54,231 bases of DNA, taken from positions 1 through 54,231 of the forward strand of contig SXMN01000041.1 in assembly GCA_005777315.1 (NCBI GenBank), read 5' to 3'. Both the position numbers and the translations under genes were made by a program. Under the pieces are notes generated by a model. It ran no database searches, was not told the origin of the DNA, and saw nothing but the letters and a program-made list of their open reading frames with translations. The DNA is from Verrucomicrobiales bacterium. Lineage in GTDB: Bacteria; Verrucomicrobiota; Verrucomicrobiia; Limisphaerales; F1-12-MAGs170. This document shows, piece after piece, positions 20,534-28,428 of the stretch (position 1 is its first letter; every line of letters begins with the position of its first letter).

Positions 20534-23500
20534 TTGTCCAAGCCGTATTTGTTGAGCAGCGCCGCGTAGCGCGGGTCAGACGTTACGCCATCCCAGATCG
20601 GCCAGTACTGGAATGTTTGGACTCTTTCATGAGGATTTGTGGCCGCTCGCTCCAGCCAGGCAAACGCCTGCTCCTTGTCTCCCAAGCCCTCGTAAAGAAA
20701 GGCGACGAAGGCAGCGACCACAAAGCCTTTCGCCGCGCTGGTCTTCAGTTCTTCAAGCAGTTGCTGCGCTGCGTTGATACGGCCTGTGGCGGCATAGCAA
20801 TGGCCAAGGTGTGCGGACACCTCGGGTGAGGTGTCTCCCAGCGCGCGGGCTCTCTCCAAATCGGCGATGGCTTCGGGAAACTTCATCTGCGCGATTTTCA
20901 AGCAACCGCGCACCCAGTGAACTGGCGGGAAATTCGGAGAGAACGCCAGCGTCTTGTCCACTTGCACCAAGGCCTCTTCATACTTTCGATTGATAAAGAG
21001 AATCCTGCCAACGTTCATTTGGATGACGGCCGAGAGCGGATCGAGATTCTGAGCCAGTCGAATTTCCAACAAGCCTTCCCCCAGTTTACCCGACTCCACC
21101 AAGGTTTCCGCGTACCACTGATGCGCGGTGGCGTAATTGGGGTTCAAGGCCAATGCCTGTCTAAAGCCCTTTCCGGCGCCTGCAAAGTCGCCTTCCATAC
21201 TCAGACAATAGGCCAGCACGGTTTGGGCCTCTGCAAGTCGGGGGTCAAAATCAAGCGCCCGCCTGGCGGCCGCACGTGCCTTCGGCAAGGTTTCCTGGAG
21301 CGCCACTTCCTTGTAGAAGTGCAAGATCACATAACACGAACCAATTCCGGCATAAGCCAAGGCGAACTTCGGATCCTTCTCAGTGGCCTGCTGGAAGTAG
21401 CTGATTGCGCGCTGAAGGTCGGCACCGGTGCGTTTGTTCCAAAGTTCACGGCCGCGCAGATACAGATCGTACGCGTCCAGATTATCGGTCCCGGGGAGCG
21501 AGGTGTTGGGGCTGTCTCCCGCCAGTAGTTTCCCTTTCAACACTTCCTGCACCCGCCGCGCCACCTCGGTCTGGATCGCGAACACGCCCTCTGCCTTCCG
21601 ATCAAACGTGTCCGACCACAGATGAAACCCGTCGGCGACATTGATGAGCTGGGCGGTAATGCGGAGTTGGTTGCCCGCGCGCCGCACGCTGCCTTCCAGA
21701 ATCACGCCCACTTTCAGCGCGTCGCCGATGTGCTGCACCGTTTCGTTCCTGCCCTTGAACGAAAACGCCGAGGTGCGCGCCACGACTTTCAACCCCGGCG
21801 TGCGAGCCAGCGCATTGAGAATCTCTTCACTGATGCCGTCGCTGAAATACTCGTTGTCCTTGTCCGCGCTCATGTTCACGAACGGCAGCACGGCGATGGA
21901 TTGAGGAGCATTCGTGGCCGTGACAGACGAAGTCGTGGCGCGGGGGTTCGGCGGGCGGTGAAATCGCATCTGCTGCTCCTTCACGTGAAACGGATGTTCA
22001 ATCGGAAGCGCGGGCAGTTTCATTTGATCGATCAGGTCCCAGTAGCGCGGCTGTTCTGCGAAAAGGCTTAAGAAGCCGACACTGCGCATCCACTGGGCAA
22101 AGTCCCAGCTCTCCTTGTTCGTGACACCCTGATCCAGCAGACGAAACGCGCTATTCATATCTCCCAGACTGGCATGGATCGCCGCCATGAAAAACCCTCC
22201 GACAACAATGGTCGAGGAATGTTCCTCCATCTCCCGCAAGAGCCGCAGCGCGGCCTCGCGGGCTCCGGAACGCGCTTCAACCATTGCCAACCGGTGAAGT
22301 GCAAAGGGGTGCCGGTTCGAGAGCAGAATCGCCTTTTCCGCGGCTTCCCGAGCCTCTTTCGGTCGATTGAGTGCGAGCAGGCAATCCGACATTCCATCCA
22401 GGCTGTTCCACGCCGTGGGTTGTTGGCGGAAGTTACGTTCCTGGACTGCCAACGCTTCGGCATAACGCCCGTGCCGCACTTGTATCCATGGCTGGATGGC
22501 CGGGATAAAAGGATTCTCCGGATTGATTGCGACGGCCCGGTTCAAGTAGTCCGTCGCTTCTTCGTAACGGCCCTCCACGCCAGCCGCATACCGCGCGAGC
22601 GCTTCAAGGCAGTCCACATTCTCGGGATCCAGAGCCAGGGCTTTGTGAAACAAGTCCCGGCTGGCCTTCCAATCCCAGTCCCGCGCCAGAGCTACCAAGC
22701 CCCGGGCCGTGAGGACCGCGGGATGGTCCGGGGCCAAACGCGTGGCCTCCGCCAGCAGACTCTCGGTCCTCGCGAATCTTTCCCCGGGCGTGACGGACGC
22801 GAAGCCCCAGAAGCCAGGAAACCACTGGCATCGCACGAGCGCGACCAGCGGCTCGATAAAGCTCGGGTCCAGCTTCCGCGCCCGCTCGAACTCCTGTTCG
22901 GCCGCGGCGAAACCGGTCTTGGTGAGGAGGGCGAATTGCTCCTGCCCACGGCGATAGGCGGCGTAAGCCTCCGCGTTGACCCGCTTGCCTTGGGCCAGTC
23001 GCGCTTTCTGCGGCTCTGTCAAGCCGGGGTGCAACCGGTTGAGCAGCGCCAGCACCACCTGGCTCCGCAACCGGCCCACGTCCTCATCTTTCGTGGAGAA
23101 GCTCTCGCTCCAGAGCAGCTTGTCGGAGGAGCCGTCGATCAGGTCCGCATTGATCCTGAGTTCCTTGCCTTCCCGCTTCCCGGTCGCGTTCATCACGCTC
23201 TCGACGCCCAACTGTCCGGCAATCTTTTTGGGTGTCTCGGTCGAACCGCGATAGGCTTTCACCGCGCTCCACAGCGGCACCTTGTCCAGAACTCCCCTCT
23301 TCTTTAGCCCGGTGCTGATGTCGTCAGACAGCCCGTTGCAAAGCGCGTCGAGCGACGCATCCTGAGTGAGGTTCTCGAACGGCAGCACGGCGACCGAACG
23401 AATCGCCGTGTTGCCGTTCGCTCCAGTACCGCCGCGTTTCCAGAGTGCGACCACGGCGATGATCAAACCCAACACCAGGCCGGCGGCGGCGGGGCGAAGC

Positions 23501-24495
23501 CAAGCGGACTTTGAGCGAGGTGCGACTGATATTGGCAGCGGCTGACGATTCGCGTCCGTCGCAGCAGCGCTGCGCGCAGTCTGCCGACTTGCTTGAGAAG
23601 TCTCATCCAGAGTGATCGCGATGTCGCCCATGTCGCGGAGTCGGCGGCGCGGCTCCTTCTCCAGACAGCGGCGGGCCAGCGTGACGACCGCTGGCGGCGT
23701 CTCTGCTGGAAGCTCCGTCCAGTCTGGCTCGCTCTTCAACACCTCTGCGATCAACTCGCTCGCGGTCTTTCCTTGAAAGGGTGTGCGGCCGCTCAGGCAT
23801 TCGAACAGGCAACAGCCAAAGGCCCACACGTCCGTGCGCTTGTCCACCTCCAACCCGCGCGCCTGCTCGGGACTCATGTAGGCCGGGGTGCCCATCACCG
23901 CGCCCGGTTGGGTCGTCTCCGCTAAAATCGTCGGGGCGTCCTGGCTGGGAGCGCCGGCATCCTCGCCGGCCCGTCCATCCCGAGGAGATCCGCCGGCGAG
24001 GACGCCGGCGCTCCCAGACGCCATTTTCGCCAGCCCAAAATCGAGCACCTTCACCCGGCCCTCGGGCGTGAGCTTGATGTTCCCCGGCTTGAGATCGCGA
24101 TGGATGATCCCCTTGGCGTGCGCCGCCTCCACCGCCTCCGCAATCTGCCGGGCCACCCGCAACGCCTCGTCGACGGGAAGGCGTCCCCGCCGCAGCCGCT
24201 CGGAGAGCGTCGGGCCTTCGACCAGTTCCAAAACCAGAAAGTGCGTGCCTTGATCTGCATCGAAACCGTGGATGGCGGCGATGTGCGGATGGTTCAATGA
24301 GGCCAGGGCCTTGGCCTCCCGTTCGAAGCGGGCGAGGCTGGTGGCATCCCGACTGATGCTCGCGGGCAACACCTTGATCGCCACGTCACGGCCGAGCTTG
24401 GTGTCGGTGGCGCGATAAACCTCGCCCATGCCGCCTTCGCCGAGTTTGGCGGTCACGCGATAGTGAGTGAGTGAGGAGCCGATCGTCATGGTCAC
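20530..24495 (-). CDS. Large membrane Ser/Thr protein kinase with duplicated TolB-like/TPR modules
   Basis: The product has 1321 residues. The kinase domain (residues ~8-280) carries GEGGMGEVY (19-27), catalytic Lys41 in VAIK, HRDLKPGN (132-139), DFG (152-154) and GTPAYMSPE (202-210), so it should be active. A membrane helix near residues 338-358 follows. The outer part has a TolB/FlgO-like domain (VAVLPFENLTQD), TPR-like helices, a second TolB-like domain (IAVLPFVNMSADKDNEYFSDG) with KGRNETVQHIGDALKV, and more TPRs to the end. This resembles 'PknB-adenylate-cyclase-like/TPR' kinases of Verrucomicrobia and Acidobacteria; its ligand and targets are unknown. A palindrome-derived insert of ~25 residues lies between DFG and the Ser-Pro-Glu motif. 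A start two codons in (ATG at 24489) is equally possible. It overlaps the downstream kinase pseudogene by ATGA. Confidence 0.92.
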   Translation of the reverse strand: MTMTIGSSLTHYRVTAKLGEGGMGEVYRATDTKLGRDVAIKVLPASISRDATSLARFEREAKALASLNHPHIAAIHGFDADQGTHFLVLELVEGPTLSERLRRGRLPVDEALRVARQIAEAVEAAHAKGIIHRDLKPGNIKLTPEGRVKVLDFGLAKMASGSAGVLAGGSPRDGRAGEDAGAPSQDAPTILAETTQPGAVMGTPAYMSPEQARGLEVDKRTDVWAFGCCLFECLSGRTPFQGKTASELIAEVLKSEPDWTELPAETPPAVVTLARRCLEKEPRRRLRDMGDIAITLDETSQASRQTARSAAATDANRQPLPISVAPRSKSAWLRPAAAGLVLGLIIAVVALWKRGGTGANGNTAIRSVAVLPFENLTQDASLDALCNGLSDDISTGLKKRGVLDKVPLWSAVKAYRGSTETPKKIAGQLGVESVMNATGKREGKELRINADLIDGSSDKLLWSESFSTKDEDVGRLRSQVVLALLNRLHPGLTEPQKARLAQGKRVNAEAYAAYRRGQEQFALLTKTGFAAAEQEFERARKLDPSFIEPLVALVRCQWFPGFWGFASVTPGERFARTESLLAEATRLAPDHPAVLTARGLVALARDWDWKASRDLFHKALALDPENVDCLEALARYAAGVEGRYEEATDYLNRAVAINPENPFIPAIQPWIQVRHGRYAEALAVQERNFRQQPTAWNSLDGMSDCLLALNRPKEAREAAEKAILLSNRHPFALHRLAMVEARSGAREAALRLLREMEEHSSTIVVGGFFMAAIHASLGDMNSAFRLLDQGVTNKESWDFAQWMRSVGFLSLFAEQPRYWDLIDQMKLPALPIEHPFHVKEQQMRFHRPPNPRATTSSVTATNAPQSIAVLPFVNMSADKDNEYFSDGISEEILNALARTPGLKVVARTSAFSFKGRNETVQHIGDALKVGVILEGSVRRAGNQLRITAQLINVADGFHLWSDTFDRKAEGVFAIQTEVARRVQEVLKGKLLAGDSPNTSLPGTDNLDAYDLYLRGRELWNKRTGADLQRAISYFQQATEKDPKFALAYAGIGSCYVILHFYKEVALQETLPKARAAARRALDFDPRLAEAQTVLAYCLSMEGDFAGAGKGFRQALALNPNYATAHQWYAETLVESGKLGEGLLEIRLAQNLDPLSAVIQMNVGRILFINRKYEEALVQVDKTLAFSPNFPPVHWVRGCLKIAQMKFPEAIADLERARALGDTSPEVSAHLGHCYAATGRINAAQQLLEELKTSAAKGFVVAAFVAFLYEGLGDKEQAFAWLERAATNPHERVQTFQYWPIWDGVTSDPRYAALLNKYGLDK
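23945..24017. repeat. 73-bp palindromic element inside the kinase coding frame
   Basis: Two 26-bp arms (23945-23970 and 23992-24017) are inverted copies with a single C/T difference, separated by a 21-nt spacer. The element reads through in frame as an Ala/Gly-rich stretch (GVLAGG...GEDAGAPS) at residues ~160-184 of the kinase. The paralogous pseudogene has unrelated, shorter sequence at the same point, so the element was inserted or exchanged there. Its character resembles dispersed intragenic palindromes such as Rickettsia RPEs; copy number elsewhere cannot be seen here. Confidence 0.85.
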
Positions 24496-24516
24496 AGGGA
24501 ATCAGGGGAGCATGCT

Positions 24517-24873
24517 TTAGAGATCCGTGGTCTTTTTGAAGGGCAAGCCGCGTTCGCCCTGCAAAAGCTGGCGCAGCCGCCGGTCACTGAAACTGGCCGG
24601 GCGTCGGATGATTTCTGGCGCGACCCGGATTCCGGTCAGGGGCCGCGCCCGGCGTCCTCTTAGCCCGGATATTTCATACACTTTTGTCGCGAGACGCCGC
24701 GAGAGCCCGTCTGGCAAGGCGGGCGAAGCGGTTCGGAGTCGGGCTGTATGGGAACATACTGTTCGTCGAGCAACGCGAGGCCAGCGCAGCCAGGCGGGCT
24801 CGCAGCAAGTCGCAGCAGAAAGGGTATGAAATATCCGGGTTAGCCAGTCTTCCCAAGCCACGGGTTCACGCAT
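24517..24873 (-). CDS. Small hypothetical protein, split in frame by a palindromic element
   Basis: The ORF is 118 codons from the ATG at 24873. Residues 1-11 (MREPVAWEDWL) and the last ~47 (from RGRRARPLTG, including VAPEIIRRPASF and RQLLQGERGLPF) look like ordinary protein. The 60 codons between are exactly the inverted-repeat element plus one TTAG copy. Removing those 180 nt rejoins the flanks in frame into a natural-looking 58-residue basic protein. The ATG overlaps the stop of the upstream nucleotidyltransferase (ATGCGTGA), so the two were translationally coupled. Family unknown. Whether the interrupted form works is unknown. Confidence 0.55.
   Translation of the reverse strand: MREPVAWEDWLTRIFHTLSAATCCEPAWLRWPRVARRTVCSHTARLRTASPALPDGLSRRLATKVYEISGLRGRRARPLTGIRVAPEIIRRPASFSDRRLRQLLQGERGLPFKKTTDL
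24660..24843. mobile_element. 176-bp inverted-repeat (MITE-like) element flanked by TTAG direct repeats
   Basis: The core at 24664-24839 has perfect 15-bp terminal inverted repeats (CCCGGATATTTCATA and its complement), with imperfect symmetry continuing about 30 bp further inward on both sides. TTAG occurs directly outside each end (24660-24663 and 24840-24843), as expected for a 4-bp target duplication. The inserted length (core plus one TTAG) is 180 nt, 60 codons. Several frames on both strands stay open across it. No transposase is encoded, so any movement would need one in trans. Confidence 0.75.
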
Positions 24874-25426
24874 GGGGATCGTAGGAACTTCGGATCTGGA
24901 GAGTTTTGGCTTCATCATAAGTCAGTTGTTGGACGTCGGGCCAATTGTCATAGTCGTGACTGCGGGCGAGCCGTTGCACTTCGATCCAATCCGTTTCGAC
25001 CTCACCTTGGAGCGCCGCCGCCAGGAGCTTCTTAGCGCATTCACGGGCGGGAGGATAGTCCTGCGGATACTTCGAGACGAGAACCCTTTAAACGATCAGC
25101 TCTTCCACCGGAGCGATCCGGATGTCACCGAACGGGCCGCGCAGGACACGGACGGAAGTGCGGGCGACGTTCTCAAAGCAACCCGATACATCGACGAAGA
25201 GGCCGACGACGCTCCAGCTTCGCGGTCCCCCGCTCGCTCCCATTCGAGCCATAAGATCCTGCCGCAGCCGAACCGTCAACCTGGCCGGGGAGGAAGCGAC
25301 GCAGAGGTCGAGATCCCCGGACACGTAAGCGCCCTCGGTGTAGAATTCGATGGCCGACCCGCCGACCACGACCAGTTCGATGCCGCGCTCGCGAAAAACA
25401 GCGGACACCAGGCTCGCCAGTTTCAA
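24866..25426 (-). pseudogene. DUF6036-like nucleotidyltransferase with an internal stop codon
   Basis: The N-terminal part reads as a pol-beta-type nucleotidyltransferase: GIELVVVGGSAIEFYTEG followed by the DLDLC acidic strand and FGDIRIAPVEELIV. A TAA at 25088-25090 interrupts the frame exactly where the family normally continues. The same frame then carries on for 73 codons with convincing sequence (RVLVSKYPQDYPPARECAKK, DNWPDVQQLTYDEAK) to a TGA at 24866-24868. One base change, for example GAA to TAA, explains it. The start is a TTG at 25426 or an unrecognised codon. It sits just after the Sel1-like gene and overlaps the small gene downstream, so this was a coupled two-gene unit, perhaps toxin-antitoxin-like (inference). 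Confidence 0.7.
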
Positions 25427-25448
25427 GTGCTTGAGGGTAGGATCGCTC

Positions 25449-26036
25449 TCACCAGTTCTCCGTGGCTAGGGATGGCTTGCCAGGCTTCGGTTCAGGTGAA
25501 GTGACGGCATCGGTCGGCTCACTTCCTTCTTTGTCTAATCTGATCAATTCCTTGGCTGCCCGGCTTTCGCCATTCTTCGCGGCCTTTTCCAGCCACTTCC
25601 GTCCCTGCGCGGCGTTCTGGTTCACGCCATTGCCCTTGAGGTACCGCATCCCCAACGCGTACTGAGCCCAGCCGAAGTCCTCCTCAGCGCGCCTCAACTC
25701 AAACTCCAGCGCTCTTCGTTCCGTTTCTTCTTTCGCCGCGCGTTCCTTGTCCGGATCGGATGGCAGCGCCACGACGGCTGGGGGTGGGAGCGCCCTGCGG
25801 ATGGATTGAGGAGGAGCGAGTACTGGATTCAAGGGTGGAGTCGGCGGCATGGGTGGAAGCGCCGGTGGAACAGGAGGTCTCGGCCGATTTGGGGCGCTGG
25901 GGGCTCCTCGTTGCGGGTTCACCTTGCGGGCTGGGTTCTGCGAGTTGTACTGAGCCTTGGCTGGCGAGGCGGCCATCAGAGTGCTGATCACAATCCCGCA
26001 AATCAGGAAGGTCGGCTTCATAGATCGCGGTTTCAT
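25449..26036 (-). CDS. Exported proline-rich protein with a single Sel1-like repeat
   Basis: The ATG at 26036 (or 26021) opens a signal peptide with a hydrophobic core ending ASPAKAQ. A long Pro/Arg-rich linker follows (PPVPPALPPMPPTPP), then a charged coiled segment (KERAAKEETERRALEFELRR) and one Sel1-like TPR unit (AQYALGMRYLKGNGVNQN, AQGRKWLEKAAKNG). The C terminus is charged and disordered. Sel1 repeats mediate protein contacts; the Pro-rich linker suggests it spans the periplasm or cell wall. No enzymatic motif was seen. The nucleotidyltransferase remnant begins 22 bp downstream. The 299-bp spacer upstream contains a 13-bp palindrome (AGTGAC-A-GTCACT, 26205-26217) that could be an operator. 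Confidence 0.75.
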   Translation of the reverse strand: MKPRSMKPTFLICGIVISTLMAASPAKAQYNSQNPARKVNPQRGAPSAPNRPRPPVPPALPPMPPTPPLNPVLAPPQSIRRALPPPAVVALPSDPDKERAAKEETERRALEFELRRAEEDFGWAQYALGMRYLKGNGVNQNAAQGRKWLEKAAKNGESRAAKELIRLDKEGSEPTDAVTSPEPKPGKPSLATENW

Positions 26037-26335
26037 CGTTCCACACAAACATCAGACCGGCAAGTGTCCACCTGTGACAGGTTTAAGGTTGAACCAAACC
26101 TTGGTGAAATTAAGCCTCATGCACGCATCCTAAGCCGTAATAATTCCGTTAGAGCGTGGAACCACCCATCTTGCCTGGCGTATCTGTGAGCAGACCTGGT
26201 CACAAGTGACAGTCACTGGTTGGTGGCGAGACTTGCGGCAGGGCAGCCGACCATCATCTTTCCAGCTCCACGGCTGTGGGTGGGTTCCGGCGGAATAAAT
26301 CCGCTCTCCTATTGCACGGATACGGCCAAGCCAGG

Positions 26336-27475
26336 TTAATCCAGTGTCTGTCGATAACGTTTGATGCCGACCCCCATCACGACCACCAGGAACAAAACCA
26401 GCGGCCACAACTCCGGCAGGATTTCGGCCAGGCCGGTTCCCTTAAGCAGAATACCCCGGACGATTCGCAGGAAATGCGTCAGTGGCAGCACCTCTCCGAT
26501 GCACTGCGCCCAGAGCGGCATGCCGCGGAATGGAAACATGAACCCGGAGAGCAAGATCGACGGCAGGAAGAAGAAGAACGACATCTGCATCGCTTGGAGC
26601 TGATTATGAGCGACGGTGGAGAATGTGATGCCCACCGCGAGATTTGCGGCGATGAACACCAGCATCACGCACGTGAGAAGGAAAAGGCTGCCAGTGAGAG
26701 GGACGTGGAAGATGAAACGGGCGGCGCAAAGAACCAGGGCGACCTGTATGTAGCCGACCAGAATGTAGGGAACGAGCTTGCCGAGCATCACTTCCGCAGG
26801 TCGCGCCGGAGTGGAAAGGAGATTCTCCATCGTCCCGCGTTCGCGCTCGCGAGTGATGGCCAGCGCAGTGATGATCACCATCGTCATCGTCAACACAACA
26901 CCGATCAATCCCGGCACGATGTTGTACTGCGTGATGATCTCAGGGTTGTAGTGCCGGTGAACCCGCAGATCCACCGGAGCCGGTCTCGCGATCAGGTGCC
27001 TTAGCGGACCTTGCAAGTCGCGATCCAGCGAGTGCCGGACCAGCTCGGTCATGGCGGCGACAGCGCCGCCAGTTGCGGCAGGGTCTGTCGCGTCCGCTTC
27101 GAGCAACGTGGAGGGCCGTTCCCCGCGCAGCAGCTTTCGCGAGAAGTCTTCCGGAATGCAGAGGACAAACTGCACCTCACCCCTTTGGAGAAGCGACCGA
27201 GCTTCGGCTTCATTCCTCGCCTCGTGAGTAAAGAGGAAGTAATCGCAGTTCTTCACCGCTGTCGTGAGAGTCCGGGAAAAGACGCTTTGATCCGCGCAAA
27301 GAATGGCCGTGGGGAGTTTCGTGGGATTGGAGTTGATCGCGAATCCGAAGAGGATGAGCTGAATCATTGGGATGCCGACCATCATGCCGAAGGTCAGACG
27401 GTCTCGTCGCATCTGGATGAACTCTTTCACCACGATGGCGGCGAAGCGGTGAATATTGAACCGGTGGCCGCTCAT
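26336..27475 (-). CDS. ABC-2 type transporter permease (YbhS/YbhR-like)
   Basis: The ATG at 27475 gives 379 residues and overlaps the ATPase stop (ATGA), so they are translationally coupled. It has an N-terminal membrane helix after RFAAIVVKEFIQMRRD, a large periplasmic domain, then about five helices. The loop ITRERERGTMENLLSTPARPAEVMLGKL is the hallmark of ABC-2 exporters, followed by LPSILLSGFMFPFRGMP and ILLKGTGL. It is the membrane part of a drug, lipid or glycan exporter with the ATPase and HlyD-like genes upstream. Only one permease gene is present, so it probably works as a homodimer, whereas the E. coli Ybh system has two. Confidence 0.92.
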   Translation of the reverse strand: MSGHRFNIHRFAAIVVKEFIQMRRDRLTFGMMVGIPMIQLILFGFAINSNPTKLPTAILCADQSVFSRTLTTAVKNCDYFLFTHEARNEAEARSLLQRGEVQFVLCIPEDFSRKLLRGERPSTLLEADATDPAATGGAVAAMTELVRHSLDRDLQGPLRHLIARPAPVDLRVHRHYNPEIITQYNIVPGLIGVVLTMTMVIITALAITRERERGTMENLLSTPARPAEVMLGKLVPYILVGYIQVALVLCAARFIFHVPLTGSLFLLTCVMLVFIAANLAVGITFSTVAHNQLQAMQMSFFFFLPSILLSGFMFPFRGMPLWAQCIGEVLPLTHFLRIVRGILLKGTGLAEILPELWPLVLFLVVVMGVGIKRYRQTLD

Positions 27476-28428
27476 TTGAAATTGTCGAGTGATTGATCCA
27501 TCAGGCTGATGAAGACGTCTTCGAGACTTGATTCGATGAGCGCGCACCGATGTTCGCGGGATTGCCATCGCATCACGCTGGATTCCAGTCTGGCTGAGTC
27601 TCGTCCGCTCACGTGCAGGGTGTTGCCAAACGCCACGACTTGTTCAACGCCAGGTAAGGGGCGGATTTCCTTGGCCACTCCAGCCAGATCGGGCCCGGTC
27701 AACTCCCAGGTTGTCAGCCCCGCCCGCCGGACGACTTCATCCACCGTTCCACGAGTCAGCAGATTTCCGTAGGCGATGTACGCCAGCCGATGGCATCGCT
27801 CCGCTTCGTCCATGTAATGAGTCGTGATCAGCACTGTGAGACCCTCTGCTGCGAGGTGGTAAATTTCCTCCCAGAAATCGCGACGCGCTTTCGGATCTAC
27901 GCCGGCGGTCGGTTCGTCCAGAAGGAGCAGTTGCGGCTTGTGAATCAGGCAGGCAGCCAGTGCGAGACGTTGTTTCCACCCGCCAGAGAGCACGCCAGCC
28001 AGTTGCCGTCGGCGGTCGGTCAGACCGAGCCGTTCCAGGCTTTGCTCAACCGCCGCTTGCCGCTCCCGCACTTCATAGATCCGCGCGATGAAATTCAGGT
28101 TCTCCTCGATGCTCAGGTCCTCGTAAAAGCTGAACCGTTGCGTCATGTAGCCCACGTGACGTTTGATCTCGGTGGATTGGGTGAGGATATCGTATCCGAG
28201 GCAGTGTCCGCTGCCACCGTCAGGCCGGAGCAGACCGCAAAGCACTCGAAGAAACGTCGTCTTGCCGCTGCCGTTTGGACCGAGGAAACCGTAGATCTCC
28301 CCGCGCTTGACCTGCATTTCAAGACTGTTGACCACCGTGCGGCCGCCGAAGCGCTTGGTGGCGCCTTGAACATCAATCGCGAGATCAGTGGCTTCCGAGC
28401 TCACAAGTTCATCGAGTGAGTTCGACAT
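27472..28428 (-). CDS. ABC exporter ATP-binding protein
   Basis: The 318-residue single ATPase domain has Walker A GPNGSGKTT near residues 50-58, a Q-loop at YMTQRFSFYEDLS, signature LSGGWKQRLALA, Walker B LLLLDEPTAGVDP and the H-loop ITTHYMDEAERC. The C-terminal ~85 residues are the regulatory extension usual in ABC-2 exporters, with a final SLEDVFISLMD motif. The start overlaps the end of the HlyD-like gene by 20 bp, and its stop overlaps the permease start. It powers export by the neighbouring permease. Related YbhF has two ATPase domains in one chain; this one has a single domain. Confidence 0.94.
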   Translation of the reverse strand: MSNSLDELVSSEATDLAIDVQGATKRFGGRTVVNSLEMQVKRGEIYGFLGPNGSGKTTFLRVLCGLLRPDGGSGHCLGYDILTQSTEIKRHVGYMTQRFSFYEDLSIEENLNFIARIYEVRERQAAVEQSLERLGLTDRRRQLAGVLSGGWKQRLALAACLIHKPQLLLLDEPTAGVDPKARRDFWEEIYHLAAEGLTVLITTHYMDEAERCHRLAYIAYGNLLTRGTVDEVVRRAGLTTWELTGPDLAGVAKEIRPLPGVEQVVAFGNTLHVSGRDSARLESSVMRWQSREHRCALIESSLEDVFISLMDQSLDNFK

